The notes under the pieces were generated by a model. It searched no databases, was not told the DNA's origin, and saw only the letters and a list, made by a program, of their open reading frames with translations. From contig JARVKI010000097.1 of assembly GCA_036674765.1 (NCBI GenBank), positions 62,001 through 126,000 of the forward strand: a stretch of DNA of 64,000 nucleotides, written 5' to 3'. The DNA comes from Seiridium cupressi. Taxonomy: Eukaryota > Ascomycota > Sordariomycetes > Amphisphaeriales > Sporocadaceae. Below, one piece after another: positions 45,161 through 57,786 of this stretch. The position numbers were made by a program, and so were the translations under genes. Position 1 is the stretch's first letter, and every line of letters starts with the position of its first letter.

Positions 45161-47366
45161 ATGGCTCCCAGAGACGCTACACAGGGCAGTAAGCGGAAAC
45201 TGAACGACAAGAGTAAAGACAAGTCGTTCAAGAAGCCGAAATTTGAGAAGCGACCGCCGCTGCCGCCGCCGAAGGAGGAATCCGACAATGTAAGCGATGA
45301 GAGTAACTTCGAGGACTTCTCAGATGATCAGGAGGATGGAGGCGCTTCTCTGAGCAATGGAAAGGCCCAGAGGAATGGCAAGCAGCCCAATGGCGACAAA
45401 GCGACTGACAGCGACGGAAAAGTATTCGAGAGAGGTAAGTCTCTATCTACATGCTGCGTACCCAGTACTACAACAGGACTGACCAAGCGATGCAGGCCAA
45501 AACTCCCGCGAGTCCCATATCAAGCAGAAGCAACTGGCTCTTGAGCGCAAGGCCAACAAGCCCCTTGCCGACGAGTCACACAGAGCAAAGAAGCTATGGG
45601 AGAGGTTACGAAGGAAGTCCCATGTTCCGAAGGAGGAGAGGGCCAAGCTCGTCGAAGAACTCTTTTCCATTGTGACCGGCCGCGTGAAGGAATTCGCTCT
45701 CAAGCACGACACAGTACGAGTTGTCCAGACCGCCATCAAGTACTCGAATGTCGAGCGACGAAAGATGATTGCAAGGGAATTGAAGGGGACCTACGCTACG
45801 CTGGCGGAGAGCAAGTATGCCAAGTTTCTTATCGGGAAGCTCTTGGTGGAAGGCGACAAGGAGATTCGTGACTTGATTGTTCCCGAGTTCTATGGCAAGG
45901 TCCGAAAGATGATCAACCACCCCGAGGCGTCATGGATTCTAGATGATATCTACCGAGGCGCGGCTACCCCTGAGCAAAAGGCAATCATGCTCAGGGAGTG
46001 GTACGGCCCCGAGTTCGCCATCTTCAGGAGTGAAGGCGGTGATCTCACTGCCGACCTCTCCAAGATCATCGAGGCGGAGCCCAGCAAGAGGATGTTCATC
46101 ATCAAGTACTTGTTGGACATGACAAACCAGTTGATCCAGAAGAAGATGACTGGCTTTACGATGCTGCACGATGCCATGTTGCAGTACTTCTTGAATGTGC
46201 AGCAAGGCGGTGATGAGCAAAAGGAGTACATTGAGATGATCAAGGAAGATGAGAATGGTGACCTTCTCAAGAACATGGCCTTCACCAAGTCTGGCGCTCG
46301 GCTTACGTGTCTGCTCCTTGCCCGCGGCACTGCAAAGGACCGGAAACAGCTTTTGAAGACTTTCAAGGATACCTTCCAGCTCATGTCGACCGACCCTTGG
46401 GGTCATCTGATTATCCTGGCCTCCTACGATCTCATTGATGACACGGTTCTGACCTCGAAATCGATATTCCCTGAATTAATAGGTAAAAATGACGGGAATG
46501 AGGGCAGCAATCTCGTCATCTTCGCCAACGATCCTCATGCACGCTTCACAATCCGCTACTTATTTGAGGGCACCTCAAAATCCTTGTTCGACGCTAGTCA
46601 CGCCTATCACTTGCAAGTTCTTGAGGAGATTCACGAGATTCGGAAGACTACCAGTAAGAAGGATCCCGAGATCCGCAGGAAAGAGCTCATCACAGCTGTT
46701 TCCCCTGCGCTGCTTACTGCTATCGAGTCCGCACCATTCGATCTAGTCTCAACCTCCTTTGGGTGCCAGATGGTTACGGACATCCTCCTCTCTGGCGTTG
46801 GCGACAAGTCTGGATCTCTCACAGCCATTGCGAGCACGGCCGAGGGAGATCCAACGGCAGATGCAGACAGTGCGGAGGTCGAGGCCGAGAACGAGCCTAC
46901 GGAGGGTGGCGATGAACAAGTGCCAGCTGGCTTCCATATTTCGAAGACAGCACATGGAGGGCGCTTGTTCAAGACACTCATTGCTGGCGGTCATTTCGAC
47001 AAGGCAACGCGCAAAATCATACCAGTGGACCCCCCTCTGCATTTTGCAGATATCTTATATCCCATCATCAAAGATCATATCGTATCTTGGGCAACTGGGC
47101 CTAGTTCCTTTGTCCCAGTGTCTTTGCTCGAAGCTGATGACTTTTCCCACAAGGACGAGCTGAAGAAAGCATTGAAGAAGGAGAAGAAGACTCTCGAGAA
47201 GGCTGCTACTGAGGAGACACAAGAGCAGAAGGCATCTCGGGAGGCGGCCGAGGCTACTGGGGACTCGGAGAAGGCCGGCAAGAAGGCCAAGAAGTCGGCA
47301 CCCAAAAAGGAAAGGGCGGTAGGCAATGCTGGCGCGAAGATATTGTTAGAGAAGTTGAAGAATTAG
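45161..47366 (+). CDS. PUF6: Pumilio-family ribosome biogenesis factor Puf6 (PUM3)
   Basis: Exon 1 (45161..45434) and exon 2 (45496..47366) flank a 61-nt intron with a GTAAGT donor and a TGCAG acceptor, giving 714 aa. The N-terminus is basic and then acidic (KDKSFKKPKFEKRPPLPPPK, then SDNVSDESNFEDFSDDQEDG). The Puf core has the repeats of the Puf6/PUM3 type: ALKHDTVRVVQTAIKYSNVE, LAESKYAKFLIGKLLVEGDK, HPEASWILDDIYRGAATPEQ, LLKNMAFTKSGARLTCLLLA, STDPWGHLIILASYDLIDD. The C-terminus is Lys/Glu-rich and ends NAGAKILLEKLKN. Puf6 works in the nucleolus on 60S assembly and represses ASH1 mRNA in yeast. Confidence 0.95.
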
Positions 47367-48648
47367 GTGAATAGATTGAGAACAAACAGAGCGAGACGTG
47401 GTATTTTTACGCATTTCAGTCTACACCCACCTTACATATACCGATAGTGTTGAGGGAGATAATCGTGAGAAAAGCCAGAGCTCCGTGGGCGCAGCTGCGT
47501 CCCCATGAACGGCCGTCCTCACACAACATACCACTTCAGGTAGTTGAAGCCCACAGCATGTCGCAGCAAGCAGATGGTTTGTTACACGGCATGGTGGCGA
47601 TGTTGACAGGAACGACATTGTGCATTGTCCACGCGGTTGGCCGTCGCATTTCGAGACACCGCTCGCAGGCTTTGGTTCTTGGGAAATGCGGATGATCGGC
47701 ATATAAAAATGCTTACAGATTTGTATAAGTCCAATTCGAGAAAATCGCAGAACGGAAACACTGACAAGAGGAATGATCTCATGTGCGGGCGGGCGCTCGA
47801 CACAGGCTTTTATTAGGGAGAGGAGGATGCCATGAGGTTGATTTGATTTGCAGTTTGCCCAGACTGACGCAATTAGCCATTGCCGATTTTTCTTGGTAAC
47901 ATCAGGAGGTCCCTTGCAAACTGCAATTTGTGTTGCCTGGGTGAGGCTTGGGTGTAGGGTGCGTGCCTGGTTACATATCTACCGACACTATACCCCGGCA
48001 TATCCTCCCTCCTGTCAGTCGTTTCTATTACAGGAAATGGCCACGACGTTCCCGACACAGCTAAGCAGTGTAGCGACATTTCTTTGAAACATTTCTCCGG
48101 AGCTTGGCAGCCGTGAATTCGGGATAATTTTGGCATAGCTTTCTGCCCCAAGCTTGAGCAGTGTTTGGCTCGTCCCAACTCGAAGCTTGTGACCTCTTTG
48201 CCCTCAGATGCAACTCTGCCACGCCTCTGGCCCTCGCACTTGCGCAACACAATTCCCTCACTAGACAACCAATCAAAATAAAAAGAGAAGGGGATAACTT
48301 GGGCGAATTCACCTGCTCCAGAGTGGTGCTAGGTCCTGGGCCCATCGAATTTTGGTTTGAGCTGCTGGAGCTGGACTGTCACGCACGCTCTCCATCTACC
48401 ACAAAAATCATTCCATCTTGCAACACCTCGATGGATTCCTATTTGCTCTTCCCACAAGAACTCCACTGTAGCTACTACTTCTGGAGCTTGTCTAACACTC
48501 ATTTCGAACTTCCGCACTTGCCACCGCATTCACTCTTTGAAGGACGAACCATCATCACTCTTGCACTCCTTCACCAACACCAACACCAAACTCGACCTCT
48601 TGCCCATTGACTGCCGCCCACATACCGGACACGACGTATGAAGACGAC
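47367..48648. other. Intergenic, between PUF6 and a membrane-protein gene
   Basis: About 1.3 kb with overlapping short frames on both strands and no domain. Its last part is probably the leader of the gene starting at 48649, including a short upstream frame at 48638. Confidence 0.5.
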
Positions 48649-48652
48649 ATGA
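48638..48652 (+). promoter_or_regulatory. Four-codon upstream ORF overlapping the next start codon
   Basis: An ATG at 48638 opens a frame of only four codons (ATG AAG ACG ACA) that ends in TGA at 48650-48652. That stop overlaps the ATG of the main frame at 48649, in the order ATGATGG. Such overlapping uORFs can make translation depend on re-initiation or leaky scanning. This is read from sequence only. Confidence 0.45.
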
Positions 48653-49995
48653 TGGACTACGGAGCGCAGGAATGCCCCGTGGGTAGTAGCTACTACATTT
48701 GTGGTGGCGGACAGGGAACATTCTGGAGCGGTTGTTGCTCAACTAAGGGTTGCGCTTCTTCCGTGGGCTGTCCAGCCGATGCGGATATCAACATGTCCAT
48801 AGCTCCAGATGATCCATGGGCTACGTCGACTACCACCACCGAGACCCCCAGGGTGACGAGCGGCGTTGGCGCTCCGGTGACCGCAGAAGGTTCGGACACG
48901 ATTGAAACGGGCACAACCACTGGCACCGAGACCTTCACTGTACCAATTACTACATCCAGTACAGACGATTTCGTCACAACTTCTATATCCAGTGTAGACG
49001 ATTCTGTCACAACTCCACCGACTACTGCTGTTTCCATCACAGTCTCCCCAACTGCTATGAGCAGCGTGAGCTCTCAACCCAACGGGACCAATGTTGGTGG
49101 TCTTCCGCAAACAGCAACCGCTGGCATCATTACCGGTAGTACAATTGCAGCTCTGGTCATCTTCACGATCATATTCCTCCTTTACCGCCGCCACAGACAA
49201 GTCAAGCGCATGTCCTCATATAGAAACACTTTTGGGGACGACGAGAAAGATAGAAGCAGTCATTCCCAAAGTGCTGGTGGCCAAGGTAGCGGTGACGTCT
49301 TTGCACCTTTTGGAGGTAATCATCATACCTTGTCCCCTTCTCATGGAGAGGGCGCCACTGACGCTGATGCTGACGGTTCGGTTTCTTCTCATGTAGGCCG
49401 GGTAAACTCCTTCGAAGACTACCAGCCTCTGGATCCCATGCCGCCTTCGACACTCATATCCTCCAACAATCATCACAACAACCCCAAGACACTCAAAAAC
49501 CGTGGTTTATCTGTTGACGATCCCTTCATCAGCCCAGTATCGCAACAAAGTACGGGCACGGCGCTTTCAGGGGAGTCAATTTGTCATAAGAACGCCATTG
49601 TAGAGGAGAAACCTGAAAAGGATCCCGTCCAGCTCGACTCTAGACCCGTGTACTTCGAACTTGACTCGGCCGCTACTAGGGAGACCAAAGCAGCCGAGCT
49701 GCCTATACCGTCTCCAAAGACTCCAAAAACAGCGCGGGATGCGTGCCACGAGTCTAGCAGTGATAAATCCGAGTCTCCTGAACCCGGAGATTTCCCCAAC
49801 GTCGTCAAGGATGCCCAGGAACAGAAACTGACACGAGTGCCGAACAGCGTTCTTACTGTAGTGTCTGTTGGGAGCAAGGGCCAGCTGCCACGATCTGGCT
49901 CCCATGAGAACCCGTCTCCTCTGCGAGCTACAATGAATCCTTCCGCCGATGATGTCAAGAGAAACCGCCATGTTGCTAGCTGGACCCATTGGTGA
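48649..49995 (+). CDS. Cys-rich, Ser/Thr-rich single-pass membrane protein
   Basis: A single open frame encodes 448 aa from ATG 48649. The first 45 residues hold a compact Cys cluster (ECPVGSSYYICGGGQGTFWS, then GCCSTKGCASSVGCP). About 115 residues rich in Thr, Ser and Val follow (probably O-mannosylated), then a membrane segment at about 168-190 (TAGIITGSTIAALVIFTIIF), a basic stop-transfer RRHRQVKR and a long Ser/Pro-rich cytoplasmic tail with possible phosphorylation sites. No N-terminal signal peptide is seen, so either the single helix is a reverse signal anchor or an upstream exon is missing. I do not recognise a named family. The layout parallels the protein at 21547..22776. Confidence 0.75.
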   Translation: MMDYGAQECPVGSSYYICGGGQGTFWSGCCSTKGCASSVGCPADADINMSIAPDDPWATSTTTTETPRVTSGVGAPVTAEGSDTIETGTTTGTETFTVPITTSSTDDFVTTSISSVDDSVTTPPTTAVSITVSPTAMSSVSSQPNGTNVGGLPQTATAGIITGSTIAALVIFTIIFLLYRRHRQVKRMSSYRNTFGDDEKDRSSHSQSAGGQGSGDVFAPFGGNHHTLSPSHGEGATDADADGSVSSHVGRVNSFEDYQPLDPMPPSTLISSNNHHNNPKTLKNRGLSVDDPFISPVSQQSTGTALSGESICHKNAIVEEKPEKDPVQLDSRPVYFELDSAATRETKAAELPIPSPKTPKTARDACHESSSDKSESPEPGDFPNVVKDAQEQKLTRVPNSVLTVVSVGSKGQLPRSGSHENPSPLRATMNPSADDVKRNRHVASWTHW

Positions 49996-51654
49996 TGACT
50001 GGTTGACTGGCCAGAAAATGATTGATCATGGCGTCAACCTCAATGCTGACTTGAGTGCGGTCTCGACCAAAATGCTTCGACGGCCAGACCTGGGGAAAAT
50101 AGGAGTGGCGGAACTCGTGGGGCCAGTGGTTATGGCAGTGCGTTGCTTTGGGTTTGGAGTGAAGTCTCGTCTATTATGGGGGGAAGAACAGGAGAGTCCA
50201 TTTTACTTGTACTCACCGGTTTACTTTTAGACACCAAGGATTCTCTGAAGGTACTGATCACGCTCACATTAATGACATGATAATGACAATAAGCAAAGGA
50301 AGGCTTTTGCACCTGTGATCCATTGACAGAATGTAAAGATAGCAATTAAATGATGGCCCAAGTTCAAGTTCGAACATGAGTGATATGTAGTAGTCACAAT
50401 GATAGAAACATGATGTCGATGGTACTGAAAGAGAGAAAACCGAAGAGTCAAAGAGAGGAAATATGCTTATTTGTGCTTGGCAATGCGGAGAGTACGTAAA
50501 CTAGTATCGTGTATACTATCATTACTTTTGGTAGTCTGCTTTAGTAGTAATGATAATAATTATTATTGTTTGCTTATTACATAACCGAAGACTAATTGGC
50601 TGAGCTTTATCAGGGTTGCAGAACTCATTGCTATCCTGGCGCTATCACTAAAGGTCCGTCCAGCGGCGAGGCTCGTGCATTTACAGTTTCGGTCGAGGTC
50701 TTCACGTGGCAATCTCGAGGTAGGCTCACTCATCATCATGGGCAGAATTGTGCTGCGACCTGCATACATAGCACATGGATGTTGCATGAAGCGAGCAGTG
50801 ATTGATTGTTCTTCAACAAATCGGAGGGAGTCCAAGGCTCCGTTTTCACTGCTCGATTGGCTACTAATTGGACGACGGTCAGTCCAGTCTTCAACCTAAG
50901 GCTGGGGATTCCCCAGCGAAGCGCTGCTTTTACAGGCCCTGCGAGGACCAAGTTGATGCCCTCGTGCGATGTGGCTGAACCTTCCCTTGCGGCGGATTGT
51001 CTCGCACCAAGTCGTCCAAGCGCCGGAAAACCATGCCTTGGATAGACCCACCCACGGAAGCCAGCTGCTTTCATGTGCAAAACCCCTTTTCTTCTGGAAT
51101 CCGCCTGTGAAACCTGGCCCCAGCCCTCCGCCAACAGTCCCTTTCCCGAATTGGCCAGAAGTATTAATGGATATTTCAATTCAGCGGTTGTAGATAAGAC
51201 GTGGTTCCCAATCCCAACCCCTGCCACCTCCATCTTCAGCATTTCAAGTTGAGCTCTCACAAGAACCAAAAGGGGCGTAACAAACAAGAAGGCGACCATG
51301 TATCGCACTATTCCAAAGTCGCAGTCCAAGCAGGTTTGTCTACGCCAGACTCAATCGACTTCGGTGAAAGAAGGGAATAACGCACAAGTCGCGCAAGGCG
51401 ACATCGAGGCTCGCTGGGAAAGGAATCGCGAAGCGAAGCTACCGGAGACAAAATGCAAAACCAAGTACGTCCTTCTAATCAGGAGTCGATTCAAACGCCG
51501 GCTGCAAATGCTGTCTACACCATTTCATGCTATGTCGTAACGGTTCGTAAATCCCTCCTAGACGGCGTTGGGGACGTGCCCTTCATCTTTATTCCAAGAG
51601 AGACTAGAACGAGTAAAGTCCGAGCGAGTATATACCGGGAGAGAATCACGCCGA
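49996..51654. other. Convergent 1.7 kb region
   Basis: The region lies between the membrane-protein gene and the LRG1 3' end. Open frames such as 50736..51329 (minus) and 51298..51540 (plus) have no domain. An AT-rich, TAAT-repeating patch lies near 50545-50580. No gene is called. Confidence 0.5.
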
Positions 51655-54600
51655 TCAGCTAGAACCGGCAGGAACGGAACTATTCTTGACCCCCCAGCCG
51701 GAGTTGCGCCACTCGCGCCGTTGGGCATTCTCGGGCACCTGGGGTGGGTCTTCGCCATCATACTGGTCTGCGTACGGCGATCGTCCATGATCGTGGTCGT
51801 GGTTCCGCCACTTCTGGGGTGGTGTGCCTGAGTTGACTGTGTAAGGAATGCCTGGGTCTTGCACAGGGCGAACACTGCGCTCCTGGTGCCACATCGTTGG
51901 ATCTGTGTCGACCCTGGTTGCCATCGGCCTCGAGTTGTCCTGCCTATTGACGAACTCCGTGTCGTATTGCCTTGGTCCACCCGCAGACCGGTCAGCAATA
52001 CGCTTGATGATCTCTTTGGTCGAGATGTCTCCATTGCCATTGAACAAAGAGGAGTCGCTCAGAACCTCCATGAGCTCGTCTGGGACCTGTTCACAGCGTC
52101 AGCAACCATGCCGCCTATTGAGGCCATCACAACTTACCATGCACATCTCCTCGTTCCACTGGATGAGTTCCTCGACACAAGCCACGGCAGTCATGGGCTC
52201 GTCCGAGAAACTGGGACTGCTTTGGCTGCAATACAGGATGTTTGGTGCCATGACACGGGCGAGGTTGTGCACATCCATGCGTGACCCCGTATCTTCGTCG
52301 ACTTGGTGGAAGGTTGCAACCCATTTCAAGAAGCTAAACAGAACTTCCAGCGTGTCTCTTTGGATCTTTGGGAGCAAGCAGCATGCCAGGTGTAAGCAGT
52401 GCCGCCTCTTCTCGTCATCTCTAATCTTGGTGGCAGCAATCCAGAGCCGATAAAGCTTTTGAGTCATGAGAGGGTCAGGCAGTTCTCGCAAATATCGTTT
52501 CAGCAAAGCTGCAAGCTGATGAGGCGACTCATCGTTCCACCGGATTGCATCGCAGCCGTCCCTGTCGACCGCAGCGACTTGCTCTGTCAACCTCTTGATA
52601 TTTCCGTTCTTTCGAAACACACCCTCTACCGAGAGATCCTTGTTCTTCAGCGCTGTGATTGTGTCTTCGATCATGGCAGGGATTCGAAGGGCGCCAGGGC
52701 CCACACCATCTGTGGAATCGGCACCGTCTCTCTCAATGATGAGCTCTAGAGGAACGCCAAACACGCCTTTCTTCTTAATGTTCTTGCGGTTGTCCTTGCC
52801 TGCGAAGGCCTTGCCAAACTTGTTCCAGAAGGTTGACTGTTTTCTCGCCTCGATCAACGAAAGCAAATCATCGAGAGTGAATTCTGGGTCCAGCATGGGC
52901 TGCATGGTAAGGACAGCGACGTGACGCACAATGAAATATTCTAGGCCGGAGAGTTCTGAAAAGAACTTGCGTCCTATCCTCTGTGGAGACGGTTCCGGAT
53001 TCCTTTTAAGCTCCTCGCCTCTTCCATCAGATTGCGACCTTTGGTGACCAGCCCCAAATGTCGGATGCGTAGCCGGTGAGCGGAATAGCTCTTGACGCGA
53101 GTTCCTGCTATATGCGCTGGGCTGTTTTTCCTTCGCTTGCTCAGCAGCAACAATGCGCGGAATGTCGTCCAGAGTCAGAGCGTCCTGGTGGCCAAAGTAT
53201 TGCTCAGTCGACCCACCAAGGCCGGCTTCGCGGTCCTCATCGATTTGCATCTCCCGGTCCCTGTAGCCGCCGCTGTCGGTGCCGAGACCTCCGGGGCCGT
53301 CCATTATCCTAGATGTTCGTGCTTTCCTAAGACTGGAGGAGAGGTGCTTGTCAAGACGTGTGCTCCTTAGCCTGCGCACATCGTTGAGAGTGCTCTCATA
53401 GGACGACTCTCTCTGATGACGGTCCCGTTCGATGCCTGCATAGGACTTGGAACGAGAATCTGATGTCAACATTGGGACGCCTCTATCGGCCGAAAGTCGA
53501 TTGCCATTCCGCGCATCGTTGCCATCGGCATCATCGCCCGCAGGAGGTATAGCACCGCTCTTCCGGAGTTGACCCAACAGCCTGGCCAGGGCGACTTTGA
53601 GAAGGAAGATATACTGCTGGAGTCTCGAGATGCGCTCAAACGGCTGGCTCGTTTCTCCTCCGATTTGCTGAGTGCATGGCGTACAGAGTATTCGGAGATC
53701 TCTCTGCAGCTGTGCATTTTCTAATTGTTCGCCCATTTCCAGACCACATTCGCCGCAGACGACACAAGTCGGATGCCATCGCTTGTCCCCATTCAAAGCA
53801 CACTCACTCTCGATGGGCCGACGGCATGCTGTGCAGTGATCCGAGTCGTTGGCCGACAGCGTAGCCATACCCACACTGATCTGCAGTGTATTGTCTTCGT
53901 TCTTTGTGGATTCTATCACGCTCAGGTCATCTAGAAATTGATAAAGAGCGTCCTGCGAGTTGTGCTCTCTCTCGATCTTGAGAGCCCCCTGCAGGCAGAT
54001 CCGGATCAGAAGCTTCAGATAATGAGCAAGACCTGTTACCAAAGATAGCAACTCTTGAGTGACACCGAGTTGTCGAACACCGCCTTCTTGGGTCTTGGAA
54101 AGAAGGGAGAAGAATGATACAATCTTCTTGCAAAGGAGCTTGGCCTCCCTGCTGTAGGATAAACCTGGTAATAAGTTAGTAAAGTCATTGCCACGATCAA
54201 GAAGTCCACGTACCTTTCATGTCGACTTTCTTCATGTGCTCGTCCAGCTTGTCTGCAGCTTGAAACAGAACGTCCACATGCAAGATGAACTTCTTGGCTG
54301 TTAAAATTCCATCGATGAAGGCGCCATTGCTCACGTGCAGCAGCATATCGGAGATGCAGGCTGCGGAAGACTCCTCGAACGCTGAAAGGACACTCCAAAT
54401 GCGATACACCTTCTCTTCCATCTTCTCCTCCTCAGTCCGAACCAGCTCACGACCCTCTTCGTCGAGCTCCTCGGGCGGGTCATTGTCGTCATCGGCTGAT
54501 GTAAGACGGACATTCCAGAACTTGTGAATCATGTAACATTCGGGGTGCCAGTGCTGGTTCTGGCCATTGCGGAAGATCTCGACAAATTGCTTAAGAATGG

Positions 54601-55314
54601 CGGTATGGCAGCCATTACATCGTTGAGCAAACTGGGTCGAGTAGTGGTAGCGGCAGTAGACGTTGCCATCGTGCTCATAGTAGCTATCCTGAGCGCCGAA
54701 GACCGTCGAGCACAGCGAGCAAGTGAAGTGATCCACGTGATACTTGCGGTCGAGCGCAGTGATATATGATCCTCGCAACGCACCCCCGCATTGGTAGCAG
54801 AGCAATCCTAGCCGTCGAAAGTAGTCAGTCTCGCATAACGGGTACTGGCCCCCGCCGTCTTCGTCCTCTGCTGGAAAGAACTTGGATGCTACTATCGAGC
54901 CGCAATCCTGATGGGGGGATGGTTGTCAGTGACGCCTCCAACGGTAACCAGTGCAAAGGGATAGCTTACGCGACACTTGAAGCAGTCCAGGTGGAATGTC
55001 CCGTCCAGAGCCCGCACGAACTGTCCTGTCAAGGGCTCGCCGCACTTGTGACATATGCGAAGCTGCCCACTCGTGGTCCGGCCGCGACCTCTGGAGCGGT
55101 TTCGTTCGCTGCTCTTTCTCGGGTCGTTGGTGCTAGCTGAGCTCAGGGCCGGCGACGCCTCCCTCGCGGGCGGGCGAGTGGGCGGCGGAAAGGCTCCATT
55201 CTGATACGCCGGGCTGGGAGTCATGTTTGGTCGTTCGCGATCGAGTTGGTAGGCTCCGTCGTTGCCATGGGCAGGGTCCCCTCCTCCCAGACCGCCTCCG
55301 TAATCTGGGCCCAT
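51655..55314 (-). CDS. LRG1: LIM-RhoGAP protein Lrg1
   Basis: Four exons, 55314..54970, 54907..54214, 54164..52138 and 52086..51655, give about 1165 aa. Introns are 49-62 nt with GTAAGC, GTACGT and GTAAGT donors and continuous phase. LIM1 (CHKCGEPLTGQFVRALDGTF, continuing CFKCRDCGSIVASKFF) is completed only after splicing. LIM2 begins CYQCGGALRGSYITALDRKY, and LIM3 begins CTACRRPIESECALNGDKRW. The C-terminal RhoGAP domain shows VFGVPLELIIERDG, the arginine finger in LSVEGVFRKNGNIKRLTEQV, and LAALLKRYLRELPDPLMTQK with MDVHNLARVMAPNILYCS. Three LIM domains plus RhoGAP is the Lrg1 arrangement. Lrg1 is a GAP for Rho1 and controls cell-wall glucan synthesis, polarity and hyphal fusion or branching. 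Confidence 0.95.
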
Positions 55315-57786
55315 GGTGAGAGGGATGTTGGGGCCCTCGGCGATGCCACTCGGTGCACTTGAATGTCGTCCTTATCCAGGGCCGGGTCTGAGAATTGACT
55401 GAGGATAGATCTTGGGATGTGACTATGGCAGGGTGGCGGTTGCGTGCTGTCCTACGTCAGAGCTGGGCATTGGGCGGCAGAGGGGATTCCACAGTGGACG
55501 GCGGGAGGCGCGTGCGACGATATCTGGGATGATACGAAATTGAGGCTAGTGACGGCGTCGTGCAGCGAGGGACGGCTGACGAAATGACAAAAATAGCCTA
55601 GGCCGTTGCTGGGCGAGCTGGTCGTGGCAATGAGGCTTGCTGGAAGCCGATCCTTCAAGGAGCGAGTGAGAAGTGTGAGAATGTAATTGGTGTTGGACCT
55701 GGCAATGGACGTGGGCGGGTCATCAGAGGTGTGGTCTTGGCCTAGGTGCCGTCGAGGGCGCGCTCGGTGATGGGAAAACTACGAGTGCCAGCGGCGCTGG
55801 GGCTGGTGTGCTGGGTTAGGTAGGTGATGGTCGTATTCTAAAAGGTCAAGCCGACGAGGACATCGAAAGTCTAGGTCGTGCTCCGTGCAACGCCGTGTGC
55901 AGTGCGCTTCCCCTTGGTGAAATTGGAGAGAAGATGCGTTGGGCACGGCATGAGATGTTGGAGCCGCCCGTACGCAGGTATTGGATGGATTGGAAACGGA
56001 TCCCAAGGGCCCAGGGGGGGGATGGCGGGCGCTTCAAGCACCTTGCCGGGTTAAGGCACGCTAGCCAAGGGAAAGGGAAGGGAAGGGGATGGTAAGGACT
56101 GTAGATCAGCACAAGGCTCAAATTGCTCATGCTTCCATGTATCTAGCTACATAAATGCTCCCTCTCAATCATGAATGCATTCAGGTCCCAGCTGGACTCG
56201 AGGCCAGGTCGGAAGAGCTGCAGCTGAAGGACAAAGAAATAGCAGCCAACTATAGTACCTTACCTGTCGAGGCGAGCCTAGGCGAGGCTGACTTTAGCTC
56301 GGCTCGTCGAGGTTCTCCCCTACGCAGAAGGCCCAGCTGATGTACCTAACATTGGTGGGCATTGATTGTTGTGACGACGAGTTTAATCTAAAGTGGACTG
56401 GACATTGAAGCTACGGCCCCAGCTGGGTACAATGGCACCAGCACCAAGCGATGTGCGATGGATGCCTGGTCGACAAGATCAGATGGAATGCCGTTCAGCA
56501 GCAGAAGCCACGATTCCCTGACATTGATAAGTGAACTCGTTGATCGAGTTCTGGGCCAGCTTCTGGGAGCGCTCGTCGGCCAGATGGATGTACATTAACG
56601 GTAGCCGCTCAGTCCACTTGGTGATATTATAGCGCCCAAGGTACTGTAACGTTTGATGGCAGCTAGCTGGTGTAGGGACCTCCAGCCAGGCGCGTGCGTT
56701 ATGCTACAAGGCAACTACATTAAGGTAATAACAAACAACGAGATTCCCTACATGAACCGCAGGTTATGCGTGGTTGCTAGTTCGCCCATCGCAATTTGGC
56801 ATAGAACAACTAGGTTAGGTCTCTTTCCATCTCGTATCTGCAGCTGTCAAAGTCGCATAGCCAGCTCACCCACCCCAACCAGCTCTATCTTGGTCCAGAG
56901 TGAGATAAAACCTGAAAACCTACAAATTATACCTATGCATATCGTGCAGACTAGGAAAACATGCTTTGATCATCCCACATGCAATGTTCGGGATGCCGCC
57001 GCGTACCATGAAAAGCGCTGCCGACATTGGCTGCGCGTGCTTCTCGTCGTGCATTGGATTTCGGCACCCACTGACGCAGCTTCTCCATCCGTCCCAGTGA
57101 AGAGAAGGGGTGTACTGATTTGGAATATTCTTCTTCTAACTGCACGCAGTCATGGAAGATGACCATTGACTTGACATCTGCCTATGAGTATATGAGTATA
57201 CATTGTAACTTGGGTAGAGATTCACGTCACCCCTGGCCAAGGTCCAATGCGACGAATTCTCCTAGCACTAGTAGCCGCTTCAGAGATCTGCCCTGACTTT
57301 CGGCGCCTTGGAGGGTTCAAAAAACAAAGAGGAAATCACGAGAGCATTACATCACATTCTAACAGCCACAATGGAATTGACTTTCACTACATCTGCAGAA
57401 TGGCTGCACGTTCGTTGGTTGAGGTGAGACTAACATACATTATTACGGTATCTTCGCTATGCTCGTACCGCGTCCGAAGTTGTGGCGCAGGGCCCAATTG
57501 CCGCTGCAGACATAGTGTCGCTCCTTTTGCCGGTGTATCGTAATTAAGTGTTGGTACAAAGCAATTCTAACGCAGGTCACCTAGGCGATAAGTACCGAGT
57601 ATCCATCTACTAAGAGAGGTACGTAGCGGGACGCAACCTCGAAAACTGCCCCGCCATGGATCGAACTGCACAACGTCCGACGACCCCGCAGTCGTAAAGC
57701 TTCAGAGCACTTATAGTGGTAACCTGTTCATCGCAACCGAAAAAAAACCAATCTACAACGAGGAAGAACAGTCACCTCGTTCACCA
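55315..57786. other. 2.5 kb divergent region between LRG1 and TMA22
   Basis: I see no supportable gene. It probably holds the long LRG1 leader and promoter and, from about 57500, the TMA22 promoter. Frames such as 56653..57162 lack domains and splice context. Confidence 0.5.

Noticed and set aside
51298..51540. 80-codon plus-strand frame with a fair start context (ACCATGT)
   Set aside because: It has no domain and lies close to the LRG1 3' end on the opposite strand. A GTACGT donor lies inside it, but no convincing downstream exon was found.
57630..57710. Possible tRNA-like segment around GGATCGAACTGCAC
   Set aside because: No cloverleaf can be folded with a matching acceptor stem and A box; the similarity is limited to a B-box-like string.
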